This document shows, in pieces, positions 1 to 5,846 of a stretch of 5,846 nucleotides of DNA. A program made the translations under genes and the position numbers. This DNA comes from Clostridia bacterium (GTDB taxonomy: Bacteria > Bacillota > Clostridia > DSM-8532). The notes beneath the pieces were generated by a model. The model saw nothing but the letters and a program-made list of their open reading frames with translations. It made no database searches and was not told where the DNA came from. The stretch lies in NCBI GenBank assembly GCA_026418215.1, contig JAOABT010000650.1, positions 1-5,846 of the forward strand. Direction: 5' to 3'. How positions within the stretch are numbered: position 1 is the stretch's first letter; each line of letters begins with the position of its first letter.

Positions 1-19
1 AGATGTGTATAAGAGACAG
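1..19. other. Tn5 mosaic-end / Nextera sequencing adapter remnant (artefact)
   Basis: The first 19 bases, AGATGTGTATAAGAGACAG, are identical to the Tn5 transposase mosaic end used in tagmentation libraries. They lie at the very edge of the window. The reading frame of the rpsU tail is recognisable right after them, but upstream of base 18 it gives residues that do not fit bS21. This is therefore untrimmed adapter left on a contig end, not a biological transposon end. No transposase or other Tn5 part is present. Confidence 0.96.
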
Positions 20-95
20 GAGAGAACACTATGTCAAACCCAGCGTAAAGCGCAAGAAGAAATCCGAGGCTGCGAGGAAGAGAAAAGCAAAGTAA
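20..95 (+). CDS. rpsU: 30S ribosomal protein bS21, C-terminal fragment (5' end missing)
   Basis: Reading codons from base 21 gives REHYVKPSVKRKKKSEAARK followed by four more basic residues and TAA at 93-95. This is the highly basic, arginine/lysine-rich C-terminal tail typical of bS21, a small subunit ribosomal protein involved in initiation on the 30S subunit. Only about 24 residues of a protein usually near 58-70 residues remain, because the contig starts inside the gene and the adapter replaces the upstream part. Its stop codon touches the Shine-Dalgarno of yqeY (AGGGGAG, 95-101), so the two genes are almost certainly co-transcribed, as rpsU-yqeY is in many Bacillota. The truncation is an assembly edge, not a pseudogene. 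Confidence 0.93.
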
Positions 96-107
96 GGGGA
101 GATTCGA

Positions 108-551
108 ATGTCCCTTAAGGAAAGACTGTTGAATGATTTAAAGGATGCCATGAAGGATAAGGATATCATCCGAAAGGATACCATCCAACTCATTCGTGCA
201 GGTGTCTTGAAAATCGAAAAGGATAAGCAAATCACGCTTGAGGACGACGGCGTAGCCGAAGTTATCGCGAAAGAACTCAAAAGTGCAAAAGATGCCCTTT
301 CCGAGTTTGAAAAATCAGACCGTGAGGATCTGATCAGTAAAGCAAAGCGTGAGATCGAGATCATTCAGCAGTACATGCCCGAGCAGTTGACCGCAGAGCA
401 AATAGAGGCTATCGTGAAAGAGGCCATTTTAGAAACAGGTGCTCTATCCGCTAAAGATATGGGCAAGGTTATGAAAGCTGTTATGCCAAAGGTCAAAGGC
501 CGATCAGACGGAAATCTGGTCAATACAATAGTCAAGAAGTTATTACCATAA
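108..551 (+). CDS. yqeY: GatB/YqeY domain-containing protein
   Basis: This is a complete 147-residue protein, the normal length for the YqeY family. The ATG at 108 has a strong Shine-Dalgarno (AGGGGAG, 95-101) six bases upstream. Family hallmarks are the helical, charged N-terminal half (about residues 1-85), YMPEQL at 89-94, and the block from MGKVMKAVMP (118-127) into KVKGRSDG (128-135). The C-terminal half resembles the tail domain of GatB, the tRNA-dependent amidotransferase subunit that contacts tRNA. That homology suggests a tRNA- or translation-related role, but the exact function of free-standing YqeY is not established. It is cytosolic, with no signal peptide or membrane segment. It follows rpsU by 12 nt and is closed by an intrinsic terminator, so rpsU-yqeY ends here as a unit. 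Confidence 0.94.
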   Translation: MSLKERLLNDLKDAMKDKDIIRKDTIQLIRAGVLKIEKDKQITLEDDGVAEVIAKELKSAKDALSEFEKSDREDLISKAKREIEIIQQYMPEQLTAEQIEAIVKEAILETGALSAKDMGKVMKAVMPKVKGRSDGNLVNTIVKKLLP

Positions 552-554
552 ACG

Positions 555-582
555 AAAAGCCCGGAGCAAAACCGGGCTTTTT
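555..582 (+). terminator. Rho-independent terminator of rpsU-yqeY
   Basis: A perfect 10-bp stem is formed by AAAAGCCCGG (555-564) and CCGGGCTTTT (572-581) around a 7-nt A-rich loop. The GC-rich core is followed by a run of five T residues (578-582). It begins 4 nt after the yqeY stop codon. The stem is palindromic, and the A run on its left side could give some termination in the reverse direction too, but no convergent gene is visible. Confidence 0.93.
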
Positions 583-619
583 CAATTATCAGCATTGATA
601 TAGAGACTTAACTTAAACT

Positions 620-809
620 TAGCCTCATTCTATTAAAAGTCGAATAGAGTAATAGAGCAAGCAAGATAAGGCTGCTGATGGTCCAGTAACTAGCCTTATT
701 GTAGTAGAAAATTAGAATAGGATAATAAAGCAAGAAATATAAGGCTGCTCAATTGTCCGGAAGCTAACCTAATTGTAATCGAATATTAGAATAGAGCTGC
801 AAATCAAGG
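620..809. repeat. Degenerate ~73-bp tandem repeat, about 2.6 copies
   Basis: Three adjacent units start at 620, 691 and 765, each with TAGCCT or TAACCT. Shared landmarks recur at a spacing of 71-74 bases: GAATAG at 642, 715 and 789; AGCAAG at 656 and 729; TAAGGCTGCT at 667 and 740; GTCC at 681 and 756. Units 1 and 2 are roughly three quarters to four fifths identical by eye. Unit 3 is more diverged, lacks several bases after GAATAG, and fades out after CAAGG at 805-809. No open reading frame of useful length is seen on either strand. This accounts for most of the 358-bp gap between yqeY and recJ. Possible meanings are an old tandem duplication of a structured untranslated element, or a small RNA. 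No known RNA family was recognised. Confidence 0.75.
699..726 (+). promoter_or_regulatory. Weak candidate sigma-A promoter inside repeat unit 2
   Basis: GATAAT (721-726) matches the -10 consensus at five of six positions. TTGTAG (699-704) is a poor -35, matching three of six with a 16-bp spacer. The region is AT-rich and lies after the yqeY terminator, so a promoter for the recJ cluster is expected somewhere between 583 and 900. The corresponding part of unit 1 is not conserved as a -10, and unit 3 has lost these bases. This is one possibility, not a firm call. Confidence 0.2.
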
Positions 810-897
810 AAAAAGTGGTTATGTGGCGGCATGGTCAAGGCTTTGCACGAGATAGCTTGCATATCCCTTGATACAAGCCGCCTTGAACCTTTATTTT
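803..897 (+). promoter_or_regulatory. Possible attenuator-like structured leader of recJ
   Basis: Several short inverted repeats compete here. TCAAGGC (835-841) pairs perfectly with GCCTTGA (880-886). Adding flanking GG and ACC with one bulged base gives a stem 833-841/880-889, followed at once by the T-rich tract TTTATTTT (890-897), as in an intrinsic terminator. An inner hairpin GCTTG/CAAGC (855-859/874-878) fits inside it. Alternative pairings would disrupt parts of this: ATCAAGG (803-809) with CCTTGAT (866-872), which breaks the inner hairpin, and GGCGGC (825-830) with GCCGCC (877-882), which breaks the outer stem. A 16-codon ORF (821-871, ATG to TGA, AAGGA at 806-810) spans the region. 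No T-box, SAM, or other known riboswitch signature was recognised. The large loop and moderate stem make this an inference only. Confidence 0.3.
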
Positions 898-899
898 AC

Positions 900-905
900 G
901 GGGAG
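900..905 (+). promoter_or_regulatory. Ribosome binding site deciding the recJ start
   Basis: GGGGAG lies four bases before the ATG at 910. A TTG 42 bases upstream (868) is in frame but would place this strong site inside the coding region and has no comparable site of its own, so the ATG is preferred. Confidence 0.85.
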
Positions 906-909
906 CAAA

Positions 910-3072
910 ATGGAGAATTATTTTCTTGGCAGCGGAAAACGCTGGGTTTTCTCAGAATGTCCGGAGCGTGTGAGCCTCGGTTTTAAGCAGGACGTTCCGG
1001 AGCTTCTGCAAAAGCTGCTCTTTCAAAGAAAGATTACCAATAAAGAAGAAGCGATCACTTTCTTAAACCCAACATTGGAAGCCTTGCATGATCCTTTTTT
1101 AATGGAGGGCATGGACCTGGCGGCTGATCGCATCATTAGGGCGATTACACAAAAAGAGAGGATTCTGGTTTATGGAGATTACGATGTAGACGGCGTCTCG
1201 GCCACCTCGATTTTGGTGCAATTCTTTGAATCCATGAATGCCCCTATCGAATACTACATACCGGATCGTGTCGATGAAGGCTACGGAATATCAGATGCCG
1301 CCGTAGACTATATTTCATCCCACGATTTTGAACTTGTGATTACTGTAGACTGCGGTATCACCGCACGTTTCCAAGTTGATGCGATTTACGAGCGCTACTC
1401 CCAAAAAGGGAAAACTATAGATATTATCATTACCGACCACCACCAGTGGAACGAGCAGTTAATGCCCGAAGCCCTAGTGGTATTAAATCCGCATATTCCT
1501 ACGAGCCGTTACCCTTTTAAGAATTTATGCGGTGCAGGACTTGCCTTAAAGCTCGTTCAAGCTATCGGTGCCAAGCTTCAAAAACCCAACGCCTATCATG
1601 ATTATTTGGATTTGGCCGCCTTAGCGACGATTGCCGACATCGTGGAATTGAACGGCGAAAATCGCATCATTACCAAGTTTGGGATTGAAAAAATTGTCAA
1701 GAATCCAAGCATTGGGATGCAAGCGCTTTTGAAGGCCGCTGGCGTTGAAAGCCTGGTGGACTCCTACCGCGTATCCTTCGCATTGGCGCCGAGAGTCAAT
1801 GCAGCTGGGCGAATGGGGGACGCGAAGCGGGCTGTGAGTCTTTTTACAACAAAAGACCTCAGTGAGGCTGAAAAGATTGCCCTGCTTCTTAATGAATCCA
1901 ATACCAAAAGGCAGGAAGTCCAGGATCAAATCTTTAAATCGGCTGTTCAAGTCATTGAGAAGGATGCCCGCTATCGAACTGAAAAGGTCCTGGTCGTTCA
2001 CGGAACAGGCTGGCACCATGGGGTGATAGGTATCGTTGCCTCAAAGCTTGTGGACCGCTACCATAAGCCGGCCATTGTTTTATCTGTCGAGGAAGATAAA
2101 GCGGTAGGCTCAGGCCGCAGCATTGAAGGCTTCAACCTATTCAGCGCCATGGAAGCTGTGTCCAATCTGCTTGTGAAATACGGAGGCCATGAACAGGCCG
2201 GCGGTTTGACGCTGATGGCCGAGGACATTGAGTATTTCAGGGTACGTATCAATGCGTATGCCGATGATTTGATCCAGCAGGAGATGCTTCAGCCCACCAT
2301 GACCATTCATCTTCCCGTTAACGGTAAAGAAGTAAATCTCCGGACGGCCAAGCTCTTATCAAGACTGGAGCCCTTTGGATCAGGAAATCAAATGCCCTTG
2401 TTCTGCCTTAAAGGGGCTGTCATTCTCAATAAAAAGGTCATTGGAAACGGTAAGCACCTTAAGCTCACGCTGGGCATGGAGGGGCAGCCCGTTGAAGGTG
2501 TTTACTTTAATAAGGGCGAGCTAGATAAGGCCATTGTACTCGGTGACAAGGTGGATGTTGTATTTAGTCAGGAGGTCAATGTTTGGCAGAATTCGGAGAC
2601 GCTCCAGCTAAAGCTTTACGATCTGCGGCTTGAAGAAGCCAAGATTAATCGCAATCGTTTTTTGGTCAAGCTTGCGCGACAGGTTGAATGTCTTGATTGT
2701 GACGAAAATTGGCTTTATAATGGGATTATTGATGAAACAGTGAGTTTGGACGATATTAAAGTAAACAGGGACGACCTGGTCATCATATACAGATATATAA
2801 CGAAGACAGAGATTAAAGCCTTCTCCCTGGCCGAACTGTTTATCCATGCCAGAACCCTTGAACAGGAATCAAAAAGGAATATCAATTGCTTCAAGCTGTT
2901 AACGGCTCTTCTGGTATTTGATGAATTGGAGCTTCTGAGCCTGGAATTGCAGCAAGACGGCTCTTATAAGGTGACATGGGCAGACAACGCAAGAAAGGTC
3001 AACCTAGAGGATTCCGAGATACTTGATTGGCTAAGGGAGGCAACAGAAGGCTTATCCAGGTGGAAACGATGA
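910..3072 (+). CDS. recJ: Single-stranded-DNA-specific 5'-3' exonuclease RecJ
   Basis: This is a complete 720-residue protein from ATG 910. RecJ degrades single-stranded DNA 5' to 3' in recombinational repair (RecF-type pathway), mismatch repair and restart of stalled forks, using two Mn/Mg ions. The catalytic DHH phosphoesterase core shows DYDVDG (90-95), VDCGI (146-150) and TDHH (175-178), the motif that names the superfamily. PRVNAAGRMGDA follows near residues 293-305. The DHHA1 part holds GSGRS (400-404) and GGHEQAGG (425-432), where many relatives have AAG. An OB-like segment includes LEPFGSGN (486-493), and a C-terminal extension of about 160 residues is typical of the longer RecJ proteins of Bacillota; E. 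coli RecJ is shorter. All expected metal ligands appear present, so it should be active. It is first in the cluster and overlaps rel by ATGA, which suggests translational coupling. Confidence 0.97.
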   Translation: MENYFLGSGKRWVFSECPERVSLGFKQDVPELLQKLLFQRKITNKEEAITFLNPTLEALHDPFLMEGMDLAADRIIRAITQKERILVYGDYDVDGVSATSILVQFFESMNAPIEYYIPDRVDEGYGISDAAVDYISSHDFELVITVDCGITARFQVDAIYERYSQKGKTIDIIITDHHQWNEQLMPEALVVLNPHIPTSRYPFKNLCGAGLALKLVQAIGAKLQKPNAYHDYLDLAALATIADIVELNGENRIITKFGIEKIVKNPSIGMQALLKAAGVESLVDSYRVSFALAPRVNAAGRMGDAKRAVSLFTTKDLSEAEKIALLLNESNTKRQEVQDQIFKSAVQVIEKDARYRTEKVLVVHGTGWHHGVIGIVASKLVDRYHKPAIVLSVEEDKAVGSGRSIEGFNLFSAMEAVSNLLVKYGGHEQAGGLTLMAEDIEYFRVRINAYADDLIQQEMLQPTMTIHLPVNGKEVNLRTAKLLSRLEPFGSGNQMPLFCLKGAVILNKKVIGNGKHLKLTLGMEGQPVEGVYFNKGELDKAIVLGDKVDVVFSQEVNVWQNSETLQLKLYDLRLEEAKINRNRFLVKLARQVECLDCDENWLYNGIIDETVSLDDIKVNRDDLVIIYRYITKTEIKAFSLAELFIHARTLEQESKRNINCFKLLTALLVFDELELLSLELQQDGSYKVTWADNARKVNLEDSEILDWLREATEGLSRWKR
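3058..3063 (+). promoter_or_regulatory. Ribosome binding site of rel inside the 3' end of recJ
   Basis: AGGTGG sits five bases before the ATG at 3069, inside the last recJ codons. It supports that ATG over an in-frame TTG at 3027, which would add 14 residues not expected at the N terminus of Rel. Its position fits reinitiation by ribosomes finishing recJ at the overlapping TGA (3070-3072). Confidence 0.75.
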
Positions 3073-5252
3073 TTGATGAATACCTCAAGCTGAGAGATCT
3101 CATAACGAAATATAAAGCCAATCCCAATCTTGACCTCATCGAGAAGGCCTACCATTTGTCCAAAAAGGCCCACGAGGGTCAGGAGCGTGTTTCCGGCGAT
3201 CCTTATATCATCCATCCTGTCGAGGTCGGGTATATTCTGGCTGAGCTTGAAATGGATGAATCCTCCATCGCGGCCGGAATTCTGCACGACACCATCGAGG
3301 ATACCACCTTTACCTACGAGGAAATCAAGAAAGAGTTCGGCGAAGAAATCGCTGAGCTCGTCGACGGTGTCACCAAGCTTACCAAAATTCCCTACACCAC
3401 AAAGCAGGAAATCCAAGCCGAGAATTTCAGAAAAATGTTTTTGGCAATGGCCAAGGATATCCGCGTCGTTATCATCAAGCTGGCAGACCGCCTGCACAAT
3501 ATGAGAACCCTCAAATTCATGACCAAGGACAAACAGCTTGAAAAGGCCCGTGAGACCATGGAAATCTACGCGCCTCTGGCGCATCGCCTTGGTATTCATA
3601 AGATCAAGTGGGAGCTTGAAGACTTGAGCTTCCGCTATATTGATGAGAAGAATTACTATGATCTTGTCGAAAAAATAGCAAAAAAGCGCCGAGAACGCGA
3701 GGAATACATCAATAACATCATTGAGGTTGTCAAAAAGAAGGCGGAAGAGGTTGAAATCGTGGCCGATATCGAAGGCCGCGCCAAGCATCTCTACAGCATC
3801 TTCAAGAAGATGACCAGCCAAAACAAGACCATTGAACAAATCTACGATCTTTTCGCCATTCGCGTCATGGTTGACTCGGTTAAGGATTGCTATGCTGTGC
3901 TCGGCCTCATGCATGAGCTTTTCAAGCCCATGCCCGGTCGTTTCAAGGACTATATCTCCATGCCTAAGCCCAATATGTACCAGTCGCTCCATTCGACGGT
4001 TATTGGCCCGGAAGGCATTCCCTTTGAGGTTCAGATTCGAACCTGGGAGATGCACAGAGTGGCCGAAGTCGGTATTGCGGCTCACTGGCAGTACAAGGAA
4101 GGCGGACACGAAGCCAAATCCTATTCGGAAAAGCTCTCCTGGCTCCGTCAGATTATCGATTGGCAGAAGGAAGCGCATGATGCCGATGAATTCATGGAGA
4201 ATCTCAAGATCGACCTCTTTACCGACGAGGTCTTTGTTTTCACGCCCAAGGGTGATGTGAAGAACCTGCGCGCGGGCTCCACGCCAATTGACTTTGCCTA
4301 CTCCATTCACAGCGCCATCGGTAACCGTATGATCGGCGCCAAGATCAATGGGCGCATCGTCAATCTGGACTACGAGCTCAAAAACGGTGATATCATCGAG
4401 GTCATTACCTCCAGTGCCAGCAATGGCCCCAGCAGGGACTGGCTTAAGGTTGCCAAGACCTCTCAGGCCAGAAACAAGATCAATCAATGGTTTAAGAAGG
4501 AAAAACGCGAGGAGAATGTCGAGCAGGGCAAGGAAATCTTTGAAAAAGAGGTTAAAAAGGCCGGCCTGACCATGAGCCAGGTATCAAAAAGCGAGATTCT
4601 CGAAAGCATTCTTAGAAAATACAGCTTTCATAATATTGAAGACCTGTTTGCAGCCATTGCCCTTGGTGCTATAGCGGCTACAAAGATCACATCGAAGCTC
4701 AAGGATGAATACAGAAAAACCCTGCCTCCGGAAGAACAGACCACCATGCTTCTGGATCAAATTGAAAAGGAAAACAAGAAGAAGAGCAAAGCGATTCCTG
4801 AAAGCGGAGTGGTGGTCAAGGGCATCGATAACTGTCTGGTGAGGCTGTCACGCTGCTGCAATCCCGTTCCGGGGGACGATATCATCGGGTATATTACAAG
4901 AGGCCGCGGCGTTTCCGTTCACAGGGCCGTCTGTTCAAACGTGCAGAATACCATCATCGACGGTGATGCCCGCTTAATTGATGTTTACTGGTATAAGAAT
5001 GTTTCACAGAATGTATCCTATCTGGCGGAGATCACTTTAAAGGCTCACGACAGACCGGGGCTGATTGTGGAGATTACCAATGCCATCGGTGAATCGAGAA
5101 TTCCCTTGAGGGCCATCAATGCGAGAACCTCAAAGGATTCATCTGCCTTTATGCATATGACGCTTGAAATCAATAATACCGACCAATTGGACCGTATTAT
5201 TGCCAAGATCAGCCGTATAAAGGATGTCTTCGAGATTTCTAGAAACAAATGA
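3069..5252 (+). CDS. relA: Bifunctional (p)ppGpp synthetase/hydrolase, long RSH (Rel)
   Basis: This 727-residue long-type RelA/SpoT homologue makes the alarmone (p)ppGpp from ATP plus GTP or GDP and also hydrolyses it, driving the stringent response at the ribosome. The N-terminal HD hydrolase has R40, H49, the HD pair H73-D74 with E77-D78, and LADRLHNMR containing D140 and N144; all expected residues are present. The synthetase domain has YDLFAIRV with D260, the basic RFKD motif at 291-294 (typical of bifunctional enzymes, unlike the acidic version of RelA-only synthetases), and EVQIRT at 320-325. A TGS domain covers about 386-447. A helical region and a zinc-binding segment follow, with C596-C597, H618 and C622, then an ACT/RRM domain from about 653 to the end. 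Length matches other Bacillota Rel proteins. Being intact in both halves, it may be the main alarmone enzyme here. Confidence 0.97.
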   Translation: MIDEYLKLRDLITKYKANPNLDLIEKAYHLSKKAHEGQERVSGDPYIIHPVEVGYILAELEMDESSIAAGILHDTIEDTTFTYEEIKKEFGEEIAELVDGVTKLTKIPYTTKQEIQAENFRKMFLAMAKDIRVVIIKLADRLHNMRTLKFMTKDKQLEKARETMEIYAPLAHRLGIHKIKWELEDLSFRYIDEKNYYDLVEKIAKKRREREEYINNIIEVVKKKAEEVEIVADIEGRAKHLYSIFKKMTSQNKTIEQIYDLFAIRVMVDSVKDCYAVLGLMHELFKPMPGRFKDYISMPKPNMYQSLHSTVIGPEGIPFEVQIRTWEMHRVAEVGIAAHWQYKEGGHEAKSYSEKLSWLRQIIDWQKEAHDADEFMENLKIDLFTDEVFVFTPKGDVKNLRAGSTPIDFAYSIHSAIGNRMIGAKINGRIVNLDYELKNGDIIEVITSSASNGPSRDWLKVAKTSQARNKINQWFKKEKREENVEQGKEIFEKEVKKAGLTMSQVSKSEILESILRKYSFHNIEDLFAAIALGAIAATKITSKLKDEYRKTLPPEEQTTMLLDQIEKENKKKSKAIPESGVVVKGIDNCLVRLSRCCNPVPGDDIIGYITRGRGVSVHRAVCSNVQNTIIDGDARLIDVYWYKNVSQNVSYLAEITLKAHDRPGLIVEITNAIGESRIPLRAINARTSKDSSAFMHMTLEINNTDQLDRIIAKISRIKDVFEISRNK

Positions 5253-5256
5253 GGTG
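5252..5256 (+). promoter_or_regulatory. Ribosome binding site deciding the TTG start of dtd
   Basis: AGGTG overlaps the rel stop codon (TGA, 5250-5252) and lies six bases before TTG 5263. An in-frame ATG at 5224 has its only purine-rich stretch directly abutting it and would add 13 residues that Dtd proteins lack. Confidence 0.75.
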
Positions 5257-5262
5257 CTGGCT

Positions 5263-5715
5263 TTGCGGGCAGTCATACAAAGGGTTAAAAGAGCAGAGGT
5301 CAGAGTTGACGGTCAGGTTACAGGGAGAATAGGCCGTGGAATCCTTGTCTTATTGGGTGTGGGCCAGGGAGATGATCGAAAAGATTTGGAATACCTGGCT
5401 GAGAAAATCATCAACCTGAGAATTTTTGAGGATGCCGAGGACAAAATGAACCTATCCCTGCTGGATGTGAAGGGCGGTATTCTCGTGGTATCGCAGTTTA
5501 CGCTTTATGGGGACTGCAGGAAGGGAAAGCGCCCCAGCTACTCGGATGCCGCAAGACCCGAAGAAGCCAAGCGCTTCTACGAGGACTTTATTGCCTACAT
5601 CTGTGAGAAGTACGCTCTGGATGTTCAAACCGGCGTGTTTCAGGCCATGATGGATGTGGATTTTATCAATGACGGGCCTGTCACCCTGCTTCTGGACAGC
5701 AAAAAGAACTTTTAG
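5263..5715 (+). CDS. dtd: D-aminoacyl-tRNA deacylase (D-Tyr-tRNA deacylase)
   Basis: This is a complete 150-residue protein beginning with TTG, read as (M)RAVIQRV, the standard Dtd N terminus. Dtd removes D-amino acids (and glycine mischarged on tRNA-Ala) from tRNAs, protecting translation from wrong chirality. It acts as a cytosolic homodimer in which the cross-subunit Gly-cisPro motif reads substrate chirality. Diagnostic features are SQFTLYGD at 77-84, with the active-site Thr at residue 80, and NDGPVT at 136-141, with Gly138-Pro139 as the chiral selector. Length is normal. It starts 10 nt after rel, with its ribosome binding site overlapping the rel stop, so it is very likely co-transcribed and perhaps coupled to rel. 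The rel-dtd pairing is widespread in Bacillota. No internal defect is seen. Confidence 0.96.
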   Translation: MRAVIQRVKRAEVRVDGQVTGRIGRGILVLLGVGQGDDRKDLEYLAEKIINLRIFEDAEDKMNLSLLDVKGGILVVSQFTLYGDCRKGKRPSYSDAARPEEAKRFYEDFIAYICEKYALDVQTGVFQAMMDVDFINDGPVTLLLDSKKNF

Positions 5716-5791
5716 CTGAGAATTTATCTAAACATTATTCTTGGCTTACGACACAAGCTATGAAGATATTATGAAGAGATATGAGGCACAT

Positions 5792-5846
5792 ATGCAGCTT
5801 ACAGTTTTACCGCATGGTATGATTGACTCAAACACCTATATCCTCT
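5792..5846 (+). CDS. Probable metallo-beta-lactamase-fold hydrolase, N-terminal fragment
   Basis: Only 18 codons are in the window: MQLTVLPHGMIDSNTYIL, cut off by the window edge. The pattern of a short beta strand, a glycine turn, then NTYIL matches the N terminus of the MBL-fold (glyoxalase II-like) hydrolases that often follow dtd in Clostridia, where TNCYIL or a variant is common. The metal-binding HxHxDH motif would lie further downstream and cannot be checked, so the function is inferred from context plus this short match. The ATG at 5792 has TGAGG (5782-5786) five bases upstream. An in-frame ATG at 5771 has a poorer site. The 76-bp gap after dtd shows no terminator, so read-through from the cluster is likely. 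Confidence 0.6.
   Translation, partial: MQLTVLPHGMIDSNTYIL

Noticed and set aside
1..19. Real Tn5-type transposon end
   Set aside because: It is at the very contig edge, equals the hyperactive mosaic end used in library kits, and no transposase or target duplication is visible.
868..909. Upstream in-frame TTG as recJ start (14 extra residues)
   Set aside because: The strong GGGGAG site at 900-905 is placed for the ATG at 910 and the extra residues do not resemble RecJ N termini.
583..909. T-box or other known riboswitch, tRNA remnant, or CRISPR array in the gap before recJ
   Set aside because: No T-box GGGTGGNACC-type sequence, no tRNA T-arm, and the repeats are too long, too diverged and without spacers for a CRISPR array.
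3027..3068. Upstream in-frame TTG as rel start
   Set aside because: It lies deep within recJ with a less convincing start context, and the ATG at 3069 has a well-placed AGGTGG and gives the normal Rel N terminus.
2964..4487. 507-codon open frame on the - strand
   Set aside because: It is exactly in register with rel codons and is open only because rel lacks TTA, CTA and TCA there. Its translation shows no recognisable domain, and rel itself is full-length with every expected motif.
5224..5262. ATG 5224 as dtd start
   Set aside because: The purine stretch abuts the ATG with no spacing, and the added 13 residues precede the canonical (M)RAVIQRV start of the family.
5699..5720. Short inverted repeat at the end of dtd as a terminator
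   Set aside because: The AAAAG/CTTTT pairing leaves a loop of only two bases, is AT-rich and has no following T tract.
5741..5770. Promoter for the downstream hydrolase gene (TTGGCT ... GATATT)
   Set aside because: Each box matches only about four of six consensus positions. Without a terminator after dtd, read-through explains expression just as well.

Overview
The window looks like a chromosomal housekeeping segment from a member of the Bacillota, most likely class Clostridia. The grounds are the gene set and order (rpsU-yqeY, then recJ-rel-dtd-MBL hydrolase), strong GG-rich Shine-Dalgarno sites, a TTG start and moderate GC content. I cannot name a genus. All supported genes are on the + strand and no mobile element, CRISPR array, tRNA or rRNA was seen. 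Bases 1-19 are not genomic: they match the Tn5 mosaic-end / Nextera adapter exactly, so the true contig begins at about base 20.

Layout. (1) 20-95 is the C-terminal tail of ribosomal protein bS21 (rpsU), followed 12 nt later by a complete yqeY (108-551) and a strong intrinsic terminator (555-582). (2) 583-909 is a non-coding stretch. It holds about two and a half degenerate copies of a ~73-bp tandem repeat (620-809) with mutually exclusive inverted repeats. Next to recJ it has a set of competing stems ending in a T-rich tract (803-897) that could be an attenuator-like leader. (3) 910-5715 is a tight gene cluster: recJ (single-strand exonuclease) overlaps rel ((p)ppGpp synthetase/hydrolase) by 4 nt, and dtd (D-aminoacyl-tRNA deacylase) starts 10 nt after rel. 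(4) The window ends 55 nt into a gene that looks like the metallo-beta-lactamase-fold hydrolase that commonly follows dtd.

The cluster joins DNA repair and replication restart (RecJ), the stringent response (Rel) and translation quality control (Dtd). rpsU-yqeY is a translation-linked unit closed off by its own terminator. The coding part is ordinary. The least explained part is the recJ upstream region. I found no convincing new defence, mobile or biosynthetic system.
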